Positions 17,865-26,000 of a stretch of DNA of 64,000 nucleotides are shown here, piece by piece; position 1 is the first letter of the stretch; each line of letters opens with the position of its first letter. A program made the translations under genes and the position numbers. Below the pieces are notes generated by a model. It worked only from the letters and a program-made list of their open reading frames with translations. It searched no databases and was not told the DNA's origin. The DNA is from JBBKWU01 sp037969035. Its GTDB lineage: Bacteria > Pseudomonadota > Alphaproteobacteria > Micavibrionales > Micavibrionaceae. The stretch is from positions 95,929-159,928 of the forward strand of contig JBBKWU010000021.1 in assembly GCA_037969035.1 (NCBI GenBank). Direction: 5' to 3'.

Positions 17865-17952
17865 GCCCAGGTGGCGGAATTGGTAGACGCGCTACGTTCA
17901 GGTCGTAGTTCTCTTTATGGGAGTGGGGGTTCGAGTCCCTTCCTGGGCACCA
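17865..17952 (+). tRNA. tRNA-Leu (anticodon CAG)
   Basis: The 88-base gene forms a complete cloverleaf: acceptor GCCCAGG (17865-17871) pairs with CCTGGGC (17942-17948), the D-arm contains AATTGGTAGAC, the anticodon stem CTACG/CGTAG holds loop TTCAGGT with anticodon CAG at 17899-17901, a long class II variable arm follows, and the T-arm has GTTCGAGTC. The 3' CCA is encoded. The last 19 bases are repeated at 22880-22898, marking the gene as an integration site. Confidence 0.97.
17934..17952 (+). repeat. Left attachment-site repeat inside tRNA-Leu
   Basis: AGTCCCTTCCTGGGCACCA, the T-stem, acceptor 3' strand and CCA of the tRNA. It is identical over 19 bases to 22880-22898; the flanking bases differ on both sides. 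Confidence 0.85.
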
Positions 17953-17987
17953 CAAAACATAGACATGCTGCAGCCAAGAACCATAAA

Positions 17988-18863
17988 TCACGCCCAAAAA
18001 GGTGGCGGTAGCTTCCCTGTTAGCGTGTTTTGTGTGGTGTCCTTGAGAAGTTTTATCGCTATTTCTGTTAGTTCTTCTTTGGTTTGGGAGCGCCAAGAAA
18101 CATGAACGGGGAATATGAAATGCGGCATATCTTTCACGATATATAATTTTTTGTTTTCGACAAATGGCTCGGCGAGCCTTTTGGGCATATAAGCGCTGCC
18201 TCCGTTATTCAAAAGGTAGTTGATGGTTATCGGGCCAAGGTCAAATGTAATGCGGGGGTGCTGATAATCAGGGAAATTTGTGGCATGAAACACTCCAAAT
18301 TCTTCGCCCCAATCAATAAATATATAATTTTCATCAATATCATTGGTTGCAGCATTAGTCGAAACAAGAACCATGTCGTCTTCAAATAGTTTTTCAATAT
18401 TGATATTTGGTCGTGCCTGCGGCGTATACATCACAGCAATATCTATTGTGCCTTCTGCCATTTGGCGCATTAATCTGTCGTGGCGCGCGACCTCTGCCCT
18501 AAAAGCAACATCTGGCATGTGTTGTGCCATTAGTGGAAGCCACCTGATGAGCAATCTGTTCCATAACCCATACTCCCCCGCAATAACAAGCACGTCCTTG
18601 TAGCCTTTAGGAACAGCAACTTGTTGTTTGGCCTCTTCCCATACTTGCAAAAATGTTTGCGCATACCGCACGAATTGTTCACCGGCAGGTGTGAGGGTAA
18701 TACCGTTTTTACTGCGTAAAAATAACGGTCGTCCTAGCTGCTCTTCCAATGATTTTATGCGCAAGCTAACCGCGGATTGTGATACATACAAACGCTCAGA
18801 CGCATTCACGAAATTGCCCGCCGCGATGACTTCAAGAAATGTTTTGATTAATGTAATATCCAT
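17988..18863 (-). CDS. LysR-family transcriptional regulator
   Basis: The 291-residue protein has the N-terminal winged helix-turn-helix typical of LysR (FLEVIAAGNFVNASERLYVSQSAVSLRIKSLEEQLG, then LFLRSKNGITLTPAG) and a periplasmic-binding-like effector domain from about residue 90. The effector is not predictable from sequence. Within the integrated segment it starts divergently from the small exported protein gene at 19022; the 158 bases between hold a TTCTC/GAGAA inverted pair (18886-18890, 18911-18915) that could be its operator, and the promoter of the divergent gene. LysR proteins commonly control the gene facing them. Confidence 0.92.
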   Translation of the reverse strand: MDITLIKTFLEVIAAGNFVNASERLYVSQSAVSLRIKSLEEQLGRPLFLRSKNGITLTPAGEQFVRYAQTFLQVWEEAKQQVAVPKGYKDVLVIAGEYGLWNRLLIRWLPLMAQHMPDVAFRAEVARHDRLMRQMAEGTIDIAVMYTPQARPNINIEKLFEDDMVLVSTNAATNDIDENYIFIDWGEEFGVFHATNFPDYQHPRITFDLGPITINYLLNNGGSAYMPKRLAEPFVENKKLYIVKDMPHFIFPVHVSWRSQTKEELTEIAIKLLKDTTQNTLTGKLPPPFWA

Positions 18864-18944
18864 TTTCTAATCCTATCGTAACTGCTTCTCGATTGATAAT
18901 ACCGACACATGAGAAAATATCAACCTAAGCCTGAATATTATGCG

Positions 18945-18974
18945 TTTGCCTCATGCTGAAATGTGGCCTAACAT
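18945..18974 (+). promoter_or_regulatory. Promoter of the 19022 gene, copy 1 of a shared promoter motif
   Basis: TTTGCC (18945-18950), an 18-base spacer and TAACAT (18969-18974). The -35 lies in a 23-base block (18934-18956) that recurs at 21578-21600 with two mismatches, again followed by a -10-like hexamer at the same 18-base distance. The match in both sequence and spacing argues that both are used by the same regulator or sigma factor. Confidence 0.6.
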
Positions 18975-19021
18975 AAATACTACAGCATGAAATAAATCAT
19001 TTAAATTAGGAGAAATTAGAA

Positions 19022-19327
19022 ATGATGCATACGAAACATATAATATTAGGCTCTTTTGTTGCGGCGGCACTTTTAATGGGTGTGTCTTTGGTTTCAGCAG
19101 AAGAGAGCGCGGTAGCTACTTCTGAAGCAGCACACTCAACTGCTGACGTGACGTCAGAGACAATCGTTCACTCAGATGAAACATCTGTAGAGGGCTCCGT
19201 AGACGCGGTTGTGACCGATACTCCCGCAACAGACGGTGTGATTGAGTACACAAGTGCCGATGATGCGGCAGAGCACGACAGCCACGAACAAGACACAGGC
19301 GTTTTAGCGCCGGTGCCTGTTAAATAA
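19022..19327 (+). CDS. Small exported acidic protein
   Basis: The 101-residue product begins with a signal peptide (hydrophobic about residues 7-24, cleavage near VSA-EE). The mature part is low-complexity, rich in Glu, Asp, Ser, Thr and Val with almost no basic residues, and probably disordered. AGGAG upstream supports the start. It is first in the rightward genes of the element, with a defined promoter and a strong terminator at 19389-19427, so it is transcribed alone. No family is recognised. Confidence 0.75.
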   Translation: MMHTKHIILGSFVAAALLMGVSLVSAEESAVATSEAAHSTADVTSETIVHSDETSVEGSVDAVVTDTPATDGVIEYTSADDAAEHDSHEQDTGVLAPVPVK

Positions 19328-19388
19328 ATTAAAACACTCTTCTTTTTAGGATGGATCGTATGGTCTGTCTGGTGAGAAGAGACTTTCG

Positions 19389-19427
19389 GACTTGCCCGCT
19401 CTCCCAGCGGGCGAGTCTTTTGTTTTT
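19389..19427 (+). terminator. Terminator after the small exported protein gene
   Basis: GACTTGCCCGCT (19389-19400) pairs with AGCGGGCGAGTC (19406-19417) with one G-U, around a five-base loop, followed by TTTTGTTTTT. A classic strong intrinsic terminator; its presence shows that the next gene cannot start at the longer in-frame opening at 19392. Confidence 0.92.
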
Positions 19428-19457
19428 AGTATTTCAGAAAATTTGAAAGGAATGACA

Positions 19458-20162
19458 GTGGCTATTCAGTTTGATGTTGAAGTAATTGATATGAGCGAAG
19501 TATATGACACGCCGCAAAGCTGGTGCGAGAAAGACTATCATCAGCTTTTAGAGGCGATGGATATGGACGGTTTTGAAACAACTCAGGGCAATGAATTAAC
19601 AGAGATGGCCGTTATGGCCTTGCAAGATTTAGAGTTTGAGGACGCCGCAGATGCAGTCCTCGTTTATAAATTAAAAAACACTGTTTCTATGGGCGTAAGG
19701 CAAAATATCGCGCAAGATTTTTTGGAAGGCGGTCATCCTTGGGAAGAGTATTCTGATATCGCCCTGCATCATCGTTTATTTGAGGTTGGCGTTCTGCTTT
19801 ACAAAGCATTTCCTGCGAGTTGCGCCAAGCCGCAAATTATAAAACTGACTTTAAATATCAAATCAGATCAACCAGAGGCGCGAAATATATTTTCTAAAGC
19901 GCCCGCACCTTCGTTCGTCGCGCGTTTATTGGCAGATGGCATGGATGAAGACAGTATTTTGGAGCGCCTGTTCGAAAATCAACTTGTTTCTCACACGTTT
20001 CCAGAGGCTGCAAGTGTGATTTGGCAATCCATTTACACAGATTTAAAAGAAGACGGTAAAATATCGGCCAATCTTGTCATTTACTCATCGCAGCATTGGC
20101 TAAAAGCAATGGGCGGCATCGACATCTTTCAATCAAAAGCCTATAAGGATGACAATCAATAA
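19458..20162 (+). CDS. Hypothetical cytoplasmic protein
   Basis: Not recognised. The 235-residue product has no signal or membrane segment. The GTG at 19458 is preferred because AAGGA lies six bases upstream; the ATG at 19452 abuts that site and the earlier opening lies in a terminator. The sequence is mixed alpha/beta with acidic surface; noteworthy is a segment with paired aromatic and His residues (HHRLFEVGVLLYKAFP, about 108-125). It precedes mscS by 64 bases on the same strand. Only its place in the tRNA-bounded element hints at an accessory role. Confidence 0.7.
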   Translation: MAIQFDVEVIDMSEVYDTPQSWCEKDYHQLLEAMDMDGFETTQGNELTEMAVMALQDLEFEDAADAVLVYKLKNTVSMGVRQNIAQDFLEGGHPWEEYSDIALHHRLFEVGVLLYKAFPASCAKPQIIKLTLNIKSDQPEARNIFSKAPAPSFVARLLADGMDEDSILERLFENQLVSHTFPEAASVIWQSIYTDLKEDGKISANLVIYSSQHWLKAMGGIDIFQSKAYKDDNQ

Positions 20163-20225
20163 AAAAAGTGTCATACGATTTTACAATACAGAATCCTATG
20201 ATCGAATAAACAAGAAAGCAGGGAT

Positions 20226-21539
20226 ATGAACGATTTTAATATTCAAGACTATATAAACAAAGAAACCATCAACGATTACCTTTCAAAAAGCTATATGTGG
20301 CTTGATGAAAATGTATTTAGCTTTGTTGTGTTATATCAGCTCGGCATTATTGCCGTCGTATTTCTTCTGGCGATAACCTTTTCCAAAAAACTTAAAGGGT
20401 TCTTGGAAAAAGAAGGGGGGCGCTCAAAAATATTTAATGCCCTTGCGCCTTTTAGCCTCTTCTTGATATGGCTTCCTTTGCAATGGATTGCCATTATCAC
20501 TGCCGAAACCATGGGTCTTTCCTTTCACGCAATCAGAATTGTCGCCAGCCTATTAAGCGCTTGGGTTGTTATTCGTCTTGTGACAGGCATAATCCACAAC
20601 AAAGCCTTAGCAAAGATTTTATCGGTCACTATTTGGCTTTTCGCGGCACTTAATATTGTCGGCGTTTTAAATGAGGCCGTTACAGTTACCGATCAACTCG
20701 CATTTTCATTCGGTGATGTCCGCATTTCTGCCTTAGGCATCATTAAGTCTTTTATTTCATTGGCCGTATTACTGTCTATCGCTTCAACACTTTCCAAAAC
20801 GCTTGAAAGCCGTATTTCGAAATTTCCGAATATCACGCCATCAGCACAAGTTCTTTTTGGCAAACTATTGAAAATGATATTTTTTGCCGTAGCGATTATG
20901 GTCGCGCTCGAAGCCTTGGGCATCGATTTAACCGCCTTTGCTGTATTTGGTGGCGCCTTGGGTGTTGGTATTGGTTTTGGTTTACAAAAAGTCATTTCTA
21001 ACTTTGTCAGCGGTATAATTTTGCTATTGGAACGTTCTTTAAAACCCGGTGATGTGATTGCTGTTGGTAATACCTACGGTTGGGTTCAATCTCTAGGGGC
21101 GCGTTATGTATCCTTGGTCACGCGGGATGGAACAGAGCATCTCATCCCGAATGAAGAGTTCATAACACAACGCGTTGAAAACTGGTCCTATAGCGACAAT
21201 AACGTTCGTTTATCTGTTCCCGTGGGCATTTCATATAACGCCGATCTGGATTTAGCGATACAGCTCTGTCTTGATGCCGCTGCGAGCATCCCTCGTGTTT
21301 TAAAGGATCCGCCACCAAAGTGCTTGATTTCCGGTTTTGGCGATAGCTCTGTCGATTTGAGTGTTCGCTTTTGGATTTGTGACCCAGCCGAGGGGCGCTC
21401 AAACGTGATGAGTGATATTTACTATGCGGTCTGGAAAAAATTTCATGAGCACAACATCGAAATTCCGTTTCCGCAGCGTGATCTTCACATCAAATCTCCT
21501 GATTTTCTGCGCATTATACAAGAAAACAAGGGGTCTTGA
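20226..21539 (+). CDS. MscS-family mechanosensitive ion channel
   Basis: Small-conductance channel that opens on membrane tension and releases solutes after hypo-osmotic shock. The 437-residue product has an N-terminal extension with several membrane helices (about residues 30-200), then the pore helix TM3 with its Gly/Ala repeat (AVFGGALGVGIGFGLQKVISNFVSGIILLLERSLKPGDV), the beta domain (RDGTEHLIPNEEFI) and the C-terminal alpha/beta domain. This is longer than E. coli MscS (286 residues) and closer to MscK/YbdG-like forms. A GCAGGGA site precedes the ATG. It lies in the tRNA-bounded segment with exported Ca-binding and lipoprotein genes. Confidence 0.92.
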   Translation: MNDFNIQDYINKETINDYLSKSYMWLDENVFSFVVLYQLGIIAVVFLLAITFSKKLKGFLEKEGGRSKIFNALAPFSLFLIWLPLQWIAIITAETMGLSFHAIRIVASLLSAWVVIRLVTGIIHNKALAKILSVTIWLFAALNIVGVLNEAVTVTDQLAFSFGDVRISALGIIKSFISLAVLLSIASTLSKTLESRISKFPNITPSAQVLFGKLLKMIFFAVAIMVALEALGIDLTAFAVFGGALGVGIGFGLQKVISNFVSGIILLLERSLKPGDVIAVGNTYGWVQSLGARYVSLVTRDGTEHLIPNEEFITQRVENWSYSDNNVRLSVPVGISYNADLDLAIQLCLDAAASIPRVLKDPPPKCLISGFGDSSVDLSVRFWICDPAEGRSNVMSDIYYAVWKKFHEHNIEIPFPQRDLHIKSPDFLRIIQENKGS

Positions 21540-21588
21540 GGAACACGAACAATTGAGTAAACCTCATTCTATCCATTAATATTATATG

Positions 21589-21618
21589 TTTGCCTCATGC
21601 ATTGAGCGTCCCTATGAT
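21589..21618 (+). promoter_or_regulatory. Promoter of the EF-hand/lipoprotein operon, copy 2 of the shared motif
   Basis: TTTGCC (21589-21594), an 18-base spacer and TATGAT (21613-21618). It lies in the same block as at 18934-18956, including GTTTGCCTCATGC, 64 bases before the gene start. See the copy at 18945-18974. Confidence 0.65.
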
Positions 21619-21681
21619 AAGGCCACACATGAAAACAATAATGAAAAAGTGTGTAACAAGGTAACAAGAAGGAAATATATA

Positions 21682-22314
21682 ATGAAAAACAAATTATTTT
21701 TATCAATCATCGTCGCGACAGCCTTATCTGCGCCTGTTCTTCATAGAACAGCGTTTGCGGAACCTGCCAAATCGTACATTACAGAAGATGAAATGAAAAA
21801 CAAACTGGACAGCATTTCACGCGCAGAGCCTGATGCTAAAAAAGTAACCGTACGTGTAGAAGTAGCGCCAAAACCACGGGGCACGAACAACGTCGTGAAC
21901 TTCATGGATTTTGATTTAAACAAAGACGGCGCTCTTTCCCATGATGAAGTCGGTGAAAGCCTTTTCTATATATTTGATCGCGACGGCAACGAAGTGATTG
22001 ATAATATCGAGATGAAAAGAATCGGCGTTTTGGCATTTTCTCCGATGGAGAAAAAAACCATCGCAATCGTTGATTATCGCGTTGCCGATAAACCAACCAA
22101 AACAACTGTGACAGAGGAAGAGTTTATGAAAGCTTCTAATCTGAACAAGTTTGATGAAAATGGTGACGGCTTAACACCTCTAGACTTTTTGGGTATGACG
22201 TTCAACAGAGTGAATGTAAAGCGCGACAACGTGATCGATATGTATGAATGGAAACGCGCTTATGCAGATTCCGTACGTCCAAGACACGAAGAGCCATTTA
22301 ACTATAACGGTTAA
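21682..22314 (+). CDS. Exported EF-hand calcium-binding protein
   Basis: The start at 21682 has AAGGA about eight bases upstream and gives a clean signal peptide (residues about 5-25, cleavage near AFA-EP); a longer opening at 21586 is inside the promoter. The 210-residue protein contains EF-hand loops: DFDLNKDGALSHDE, DRDGNEVIDNIE and DENGDGLTPLDF fit the D-x-D-x-D/N-G pattern, and a fourth (NVKRDNVIDMYEW) is degenerate. It probably binds calcium in the periplasm or outside; no enzymatic domain is seen. It is followed after 20 bases by the lipoprotein gene. Confidence 0.85.
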   Translation: MKNKLFLSIIVATALSAPVLHRTAFAEPAKSYITEDEMKNKLDSISRAEPDAKKVTVRVEVAPKPRGTNNVVNFMDFDLNKDGALSHDEVGESLFYIFDRDGNEVIDNIEMKRIGVLAFSPMEKKTIAIVDYRVADKPTKTTVTEEEFMKASNLNKFDENGDGLTPLDFLGMTFNRVNVKRDNVIDMYEWKRAYADSVRPRHEEPFNYNG

Positions 22315-22334
22315 TAAAAAGGAGAATAGAAAAT

Positions 22335-22667
22335 ATGACATACAGTAATAAGATACGTGTTCTAAGCGTTGTTTGTGCCTTATTTCTCCTCAGTGCCTGT
22401 GGCACTGCGAAAGAAGCCAGTTTTGGTGAGAAGCTACAATACCAAGGCGTCGAAATGAGAGACATTGGCCAGCAATGGTCAAAAGGCGAAAAACAAGCCA
22501 ATGAAGGCTATCAGTTGATCGAAAGCGGTGAAAAGCAAATCACCAAAGGTGAAACGATGGTGAGCAAAGGAAAAGCACTGGTTAAAAGCGGTGAGCGCCT
22601 AAAGACACAAGCTGAAATCGATTACAAAGCTCAAACAGGCGTAGCAATGCCCGTAAGTGGTATGTAG
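22335..22667 (+). CDS. Small lipoprotein with glycine-heptad repeats
   Basis: The 110-residue product has a lipoprotein signal with lipobox LSAC (lipidated Cys22). From residue 31 to 86 glycine occurs nearly every seventh residue (31, 38, 45, 51, 58, 65, 72, 79, 86) in units like ESGEKQI, TKGETMV, SKGKALV and KSGERLK. This regular heptad pattern suggests a long helix or helical rod anchored by the lipid. AAAGGAG lies before the ATG. It ends in a terminator and shares an operon with the EF-hand gene, so the two may act together at the envelope. Confidence 0.8.
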   Translation: MTYSNKIRVLSVVCALFLLSACGTAKEASFGEKLQYQGVEMRDIGQQWSKGEKQANEGYQLIESGEKQITKGETMVSKGKALVKSGERLKTQAEIDYKAQTGVAMPVSGM

Positions 22668-22689
22668 TCCAACCCTAAATACTCTTATG

Positions 22690-22726
22690 ACAGCCACTTT
22701 CCAAATATAGGAAGTGGCTGTTTTTC
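22690..22726 (+). terminator. Terminator of the EF-hand/lipoprotein operon
   Basis: ACAGCCACTT (22690-22699) pairs with AAGTGGCTGT (22712-22721), with further inner pairing, followed by TTTTT. It lies 23 bases after the lipoprotein stop. Confidence 0.9.
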
Positions 22727-22879
22727 TTATATCGGTCTTATATTAATTGGGTTTTTAAGCCGCACAAGCGGATTCACATGGCAAAAAATCAAAGGTTAAG
22801 TTTTCGGGTATCTATTCGGGTATTGTAAAATATGATTTATTTTATATTATACACATCATATAGTTAGACAAAAATCATA
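22727..22879. other. Non-coding right end of the tRNA-bounded segment
   Basis: AT-rich sequence without a supported gene. It holds two TTCGGGTAT repeats spaced 12 bases apart (22803-22811, 22815-22823), reminiscent of integrase arm-binding sites next to attachment sites. No integrase reading frame, intact or broken, could be found here. Confidence 0.5.
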
Positions 22880-22898
22880 AGTCCCTTCCTGGGCACCA
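22880..22898 (+). repeat. Right attachment-site repeat (copy of the tRNA-Leu 3' end)
   Basis: Exact 19-base copy of 17934-17952, including the encoded CCA. No tRNA body precedes it, so this is a duplication of only the tRNA end. From here to 23046 no feature is seen except a possible promoter region for the large gene. Confidence 0.85.
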
Positions 22899-23046
22899 TT
22901 TTGTATTCTGATAAATTCCTCATATATAAAAATTTATTCAAAGTTTCCTGGCTCTTCTCTCACGCTCACTTAATAATTAGGTAAAATTAACTTGCGCATT
23001 ATGACTAACTGATGTTACTTTCCGTAAAAAATAACGAGGCGGACAT

Positions 23047-26000
23047 ATGGCACTTTTCAAACCGTACAAGGTTAAATCTTATAAACGATTGACGGAAATA
23101 TTCGCGAGTGTTGCGCTCATCGGTGCTTTGCAATCGGAACCTGTGTTTGCGCAAGATGTTGAGTCTGTATCTGATGCTATCTCTGAAAGTGTCCCTGATG
23201 TGGGGATCAGCAGCGACGTCCAAAGCGACGTCCAAGATGTACTTCCAGCTTATTTACGTTTCAAGCCATTGGCTATCTGCCATGAGGCAGAAGAAAATAC
23301 ACCTGATGATGTAAAAACTCTAGCGCTTGATGATGATGCTTTTTCTTCGGTTCAGGACTGGGCGAGTGGCGATCAGGCATCGTTGATTATGACTTACAGA
23401 TTATGTCGTGAAGAAGATCCCACAGCTATGGGTGACAGTGTCCTTATTGATGTGATACGGCGTATTAGTGAGCAGCCGTGGCTACCTGAAACGATTAAGT
23501 CGTTTTTGGAGGAAGACCCAGGGCTGTATTTCAAAATTCTGAATTTCGGGTATCGCATTGAAGGTATAACGCTCGATGTGAATGGCCAAAGTATTGGGTA
23601 TGGCAACTATGGTAACAATGAAGATAGTTCCTTGCCTATTACATATTCTGCGGCACAATTATTGGCTTCGGCTTCTGATTCGCAGAGAGCTGAGCGTATA
23701 CTAGACGGTCGTCATCGTTATAGTGATATGGACGAACACGATGATATTCTGCGCGCCGCATTTAATGCCGATCCGATCCTGATGTTTAAATTTCCGCAGA
23801 CTTTCAACGATGTTTCAGGGGATCAACCTCTACCAGAAAATATGGGGCCTTTTCTTATGGAGGCGGCAGCAGATCATGAGCGTGCGAAAACGTTGATCAA
23901 AAATTACGAATTTTATATGTCTTTGCCAACAGCCGCAGATATTGTGAAAACTGCTATAAACTCTGCACCTACGCATTTTATCGCTTATATCTCAGGGCGG
24001 GGGAGAGTAAATTTACATGATGATCTGAACAATAACCCCGATTTTTTTCCTGATGCACAGGCCCTTATTCAGGCGTCATTAGAGCGTGATGTCCGTGGAG
24101 AACATCAATATGAATTGATCAGATATTATGAGTTATATGCTCATTTACCCGAAGCTGAGGCGATTTTCACAAATGCAATAAACACTGATCCGGTGGAGTA
24201 TTTCAGAACGTTGGCCAACAGTTCCGATTTAAGAAATTATCTTGGTGATAGCCCTCCGATGCCTTCTGTGGAATCTCTTTTGGCCATGACCTCGGAACGG
24301 TTAGGTGCACAGAGGCTGATACGTTACTTTGATTTCTATCAAGATGTGCAAGGTGCCGAAGATGTTGTCAAAGCGGCAATAAACGCACAACCGGCATATT
24401 TTCTTGAATATGCGGCTGGCAGAGGAAACGACCTTGTCGCGCAGAACCCTTCTTTTATGCCATCTGCTGAAATTCTATTACAGGCTGCAGCAGACGAGAA
24501 AAACTCACATGTATTTCAAATGGCTTACGATCTATATGCTGATCTGCCTGAAGCTAAAGATATTTTGCGTAAATCGATTGAGGTTGCACCAGTTTTTTAT
24601 TTGAGACGATTGTCAGAGGGGCGGCGCCTTGATCAGGCTATCGCATCCGATCCAGATATGTTTCCAACAGCCGCCGAGTTGATAGCAGAGATTGATGATT
24701 GGAACGCTGGTGAGGTTATGAGATATTACGATCTGTATGCACATTTACCTGCGGCTAAGGATGTTTTGCGTAAGGCAATTGAGGTACAGCCTTTTACTTT
24801 TCTAAAATACAGGGAAAGGGGGGAGTTTTCGGATTCTGTGATGAATGATGATAGTTTGTTTCCTGACGGAGATGTATTTTTAAGCGCTCTTGAGGGTAAT
24901 GGTAATGATAACTATAACTATCGTGATACAGTGCAATATGCCATAGATTCTTATGAAACCTACGCCCATATGCCTTGGGCGGAGGCTGTTCTAAAGGAAG
25001 CTGTAAAACAATCACCTCGTAATGCATTAGAAAGTCTGATGGATAGAAGACGTTATCGAGATCAAACAGAAGCTGAATTTGATAACGCTCATAATTTGGC
25101 TATTCTAACGCAAGTTTTCGAACAGAAGCCTGATGAACTTTCGAAACAATTAAAAAATTTAAAGGAAAGTCTTTATATTTTTATGACTTTGGCGCGTCAC
25201 AATCCTGAACTTATGGATTTTATGCTGCAATCTTTAAAAGATCATGAAAATGTAAGTGGTGCTTTTCATTTTCTAGGACATCCTGAAAACCCAGAGCGTA
25301 TAGAACAGCTTACTGTTGAAACGCAGGATAAATTGCTTGATATGATACGTCCCGCGCTTAATGAAAATTGCAACAACGCATCGAACTACTTTATGCTGTT
25401 GCGTGAAGGATCTTGGCTGATAGATAGCGGACATTTGACACAGGACGAGATTGCGTTCGGTATTGGTTGCGCTTTTGAATATGATACGCTTTATGCTATC
25501 GATCTGATTGAAAAAAACGACAAGATGACGTTAAATCCCGATATGTTGCGCAACGCCATTTTAAAACGCCCCGCTTATTTTCTGGAGAAAACAACAAGAG
25601 ATGAACAAGCCGAAGATTTTGTCCTGAACAACGTTCGTATCCCTTATGATGATCTACTACAAGCAGCACAGGAATATTTCGCTGCTGATGAATTGAGTTC
25701 AAGAAACCGTTATCACGCCATTAAAACTGTGAATAATTTGCACAACTATGATAACGATACGCGCTTTGCTGTATTGCGCGATATGACGCCCCAAAATCGC
25801 GTCAGACTGGCCGGCGAAGGTGATGAAATTTACTACACTTCTAGCTTTAACCACATAATGGCCGATACGCTTGATACTTTATCACAAGACGATCAAGTGC
25901 GGACATGGCTATTCAGTGAAGAAGCTGAAACTGACACATATTACACTTCTGACTCGCTATTATTGCAGATTACCATGAATGCCATGCATTTCGGGAAGTT

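Larger units (their letters stand above)
17953..22898. mobile_element. Accessory segment bounded by a tRNA-Leu 3'-end repeat (integrated element remnant)
   Basis: The 19 bases ending the tRNA-Leu gene (17934-17952) recur exactly at 22880-22898, the hallmark of tyrosine-integrase insertion into a tRNA 3' end. The enclosed 4.9 kb holds a LysR regulator, three small exported proteins, an unknown protein and an MscS channel, none a core gene. No integrase, excisionase or toxin gene is visible, so the element is decayed or was moved in trans. Near the right end two TTCGGGTAT repeats (22803-22811, 22815-22823) resemble arm sites often found beside such integrases. An alternative is a partial tRNA duplication without integration. 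Confidence 0.75.

Noticed and set aside
17824..18096. Leftward reading frame of 90 codons across the tRNA-Leu gene
   Set aside because: It covers the tRNA gene; the translated PGRDSNPHSH-type peptide is a well-known artefact of tRNA-Leu antisense translation.
19392..19457. Extended N-terminus of the hypothetical gene ending at 20162
   Set aside because: The extension would start inside a strong intrinsic terminator hairpin and has no ribosome-binding site.
22880..22898. Possible second tRNA-Leu gene
   Set aside because: Only the last 19 bases of the tRNA are present; there is no acceptor 5' strand, D-arm or anticodon arm. It is an attachment-site repeat.
17953..22898. Complete prophage or integrative conjugative element
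   Set aside because: No integrase, replication, structural or transfer genes are present; only the bounding repeat remains.
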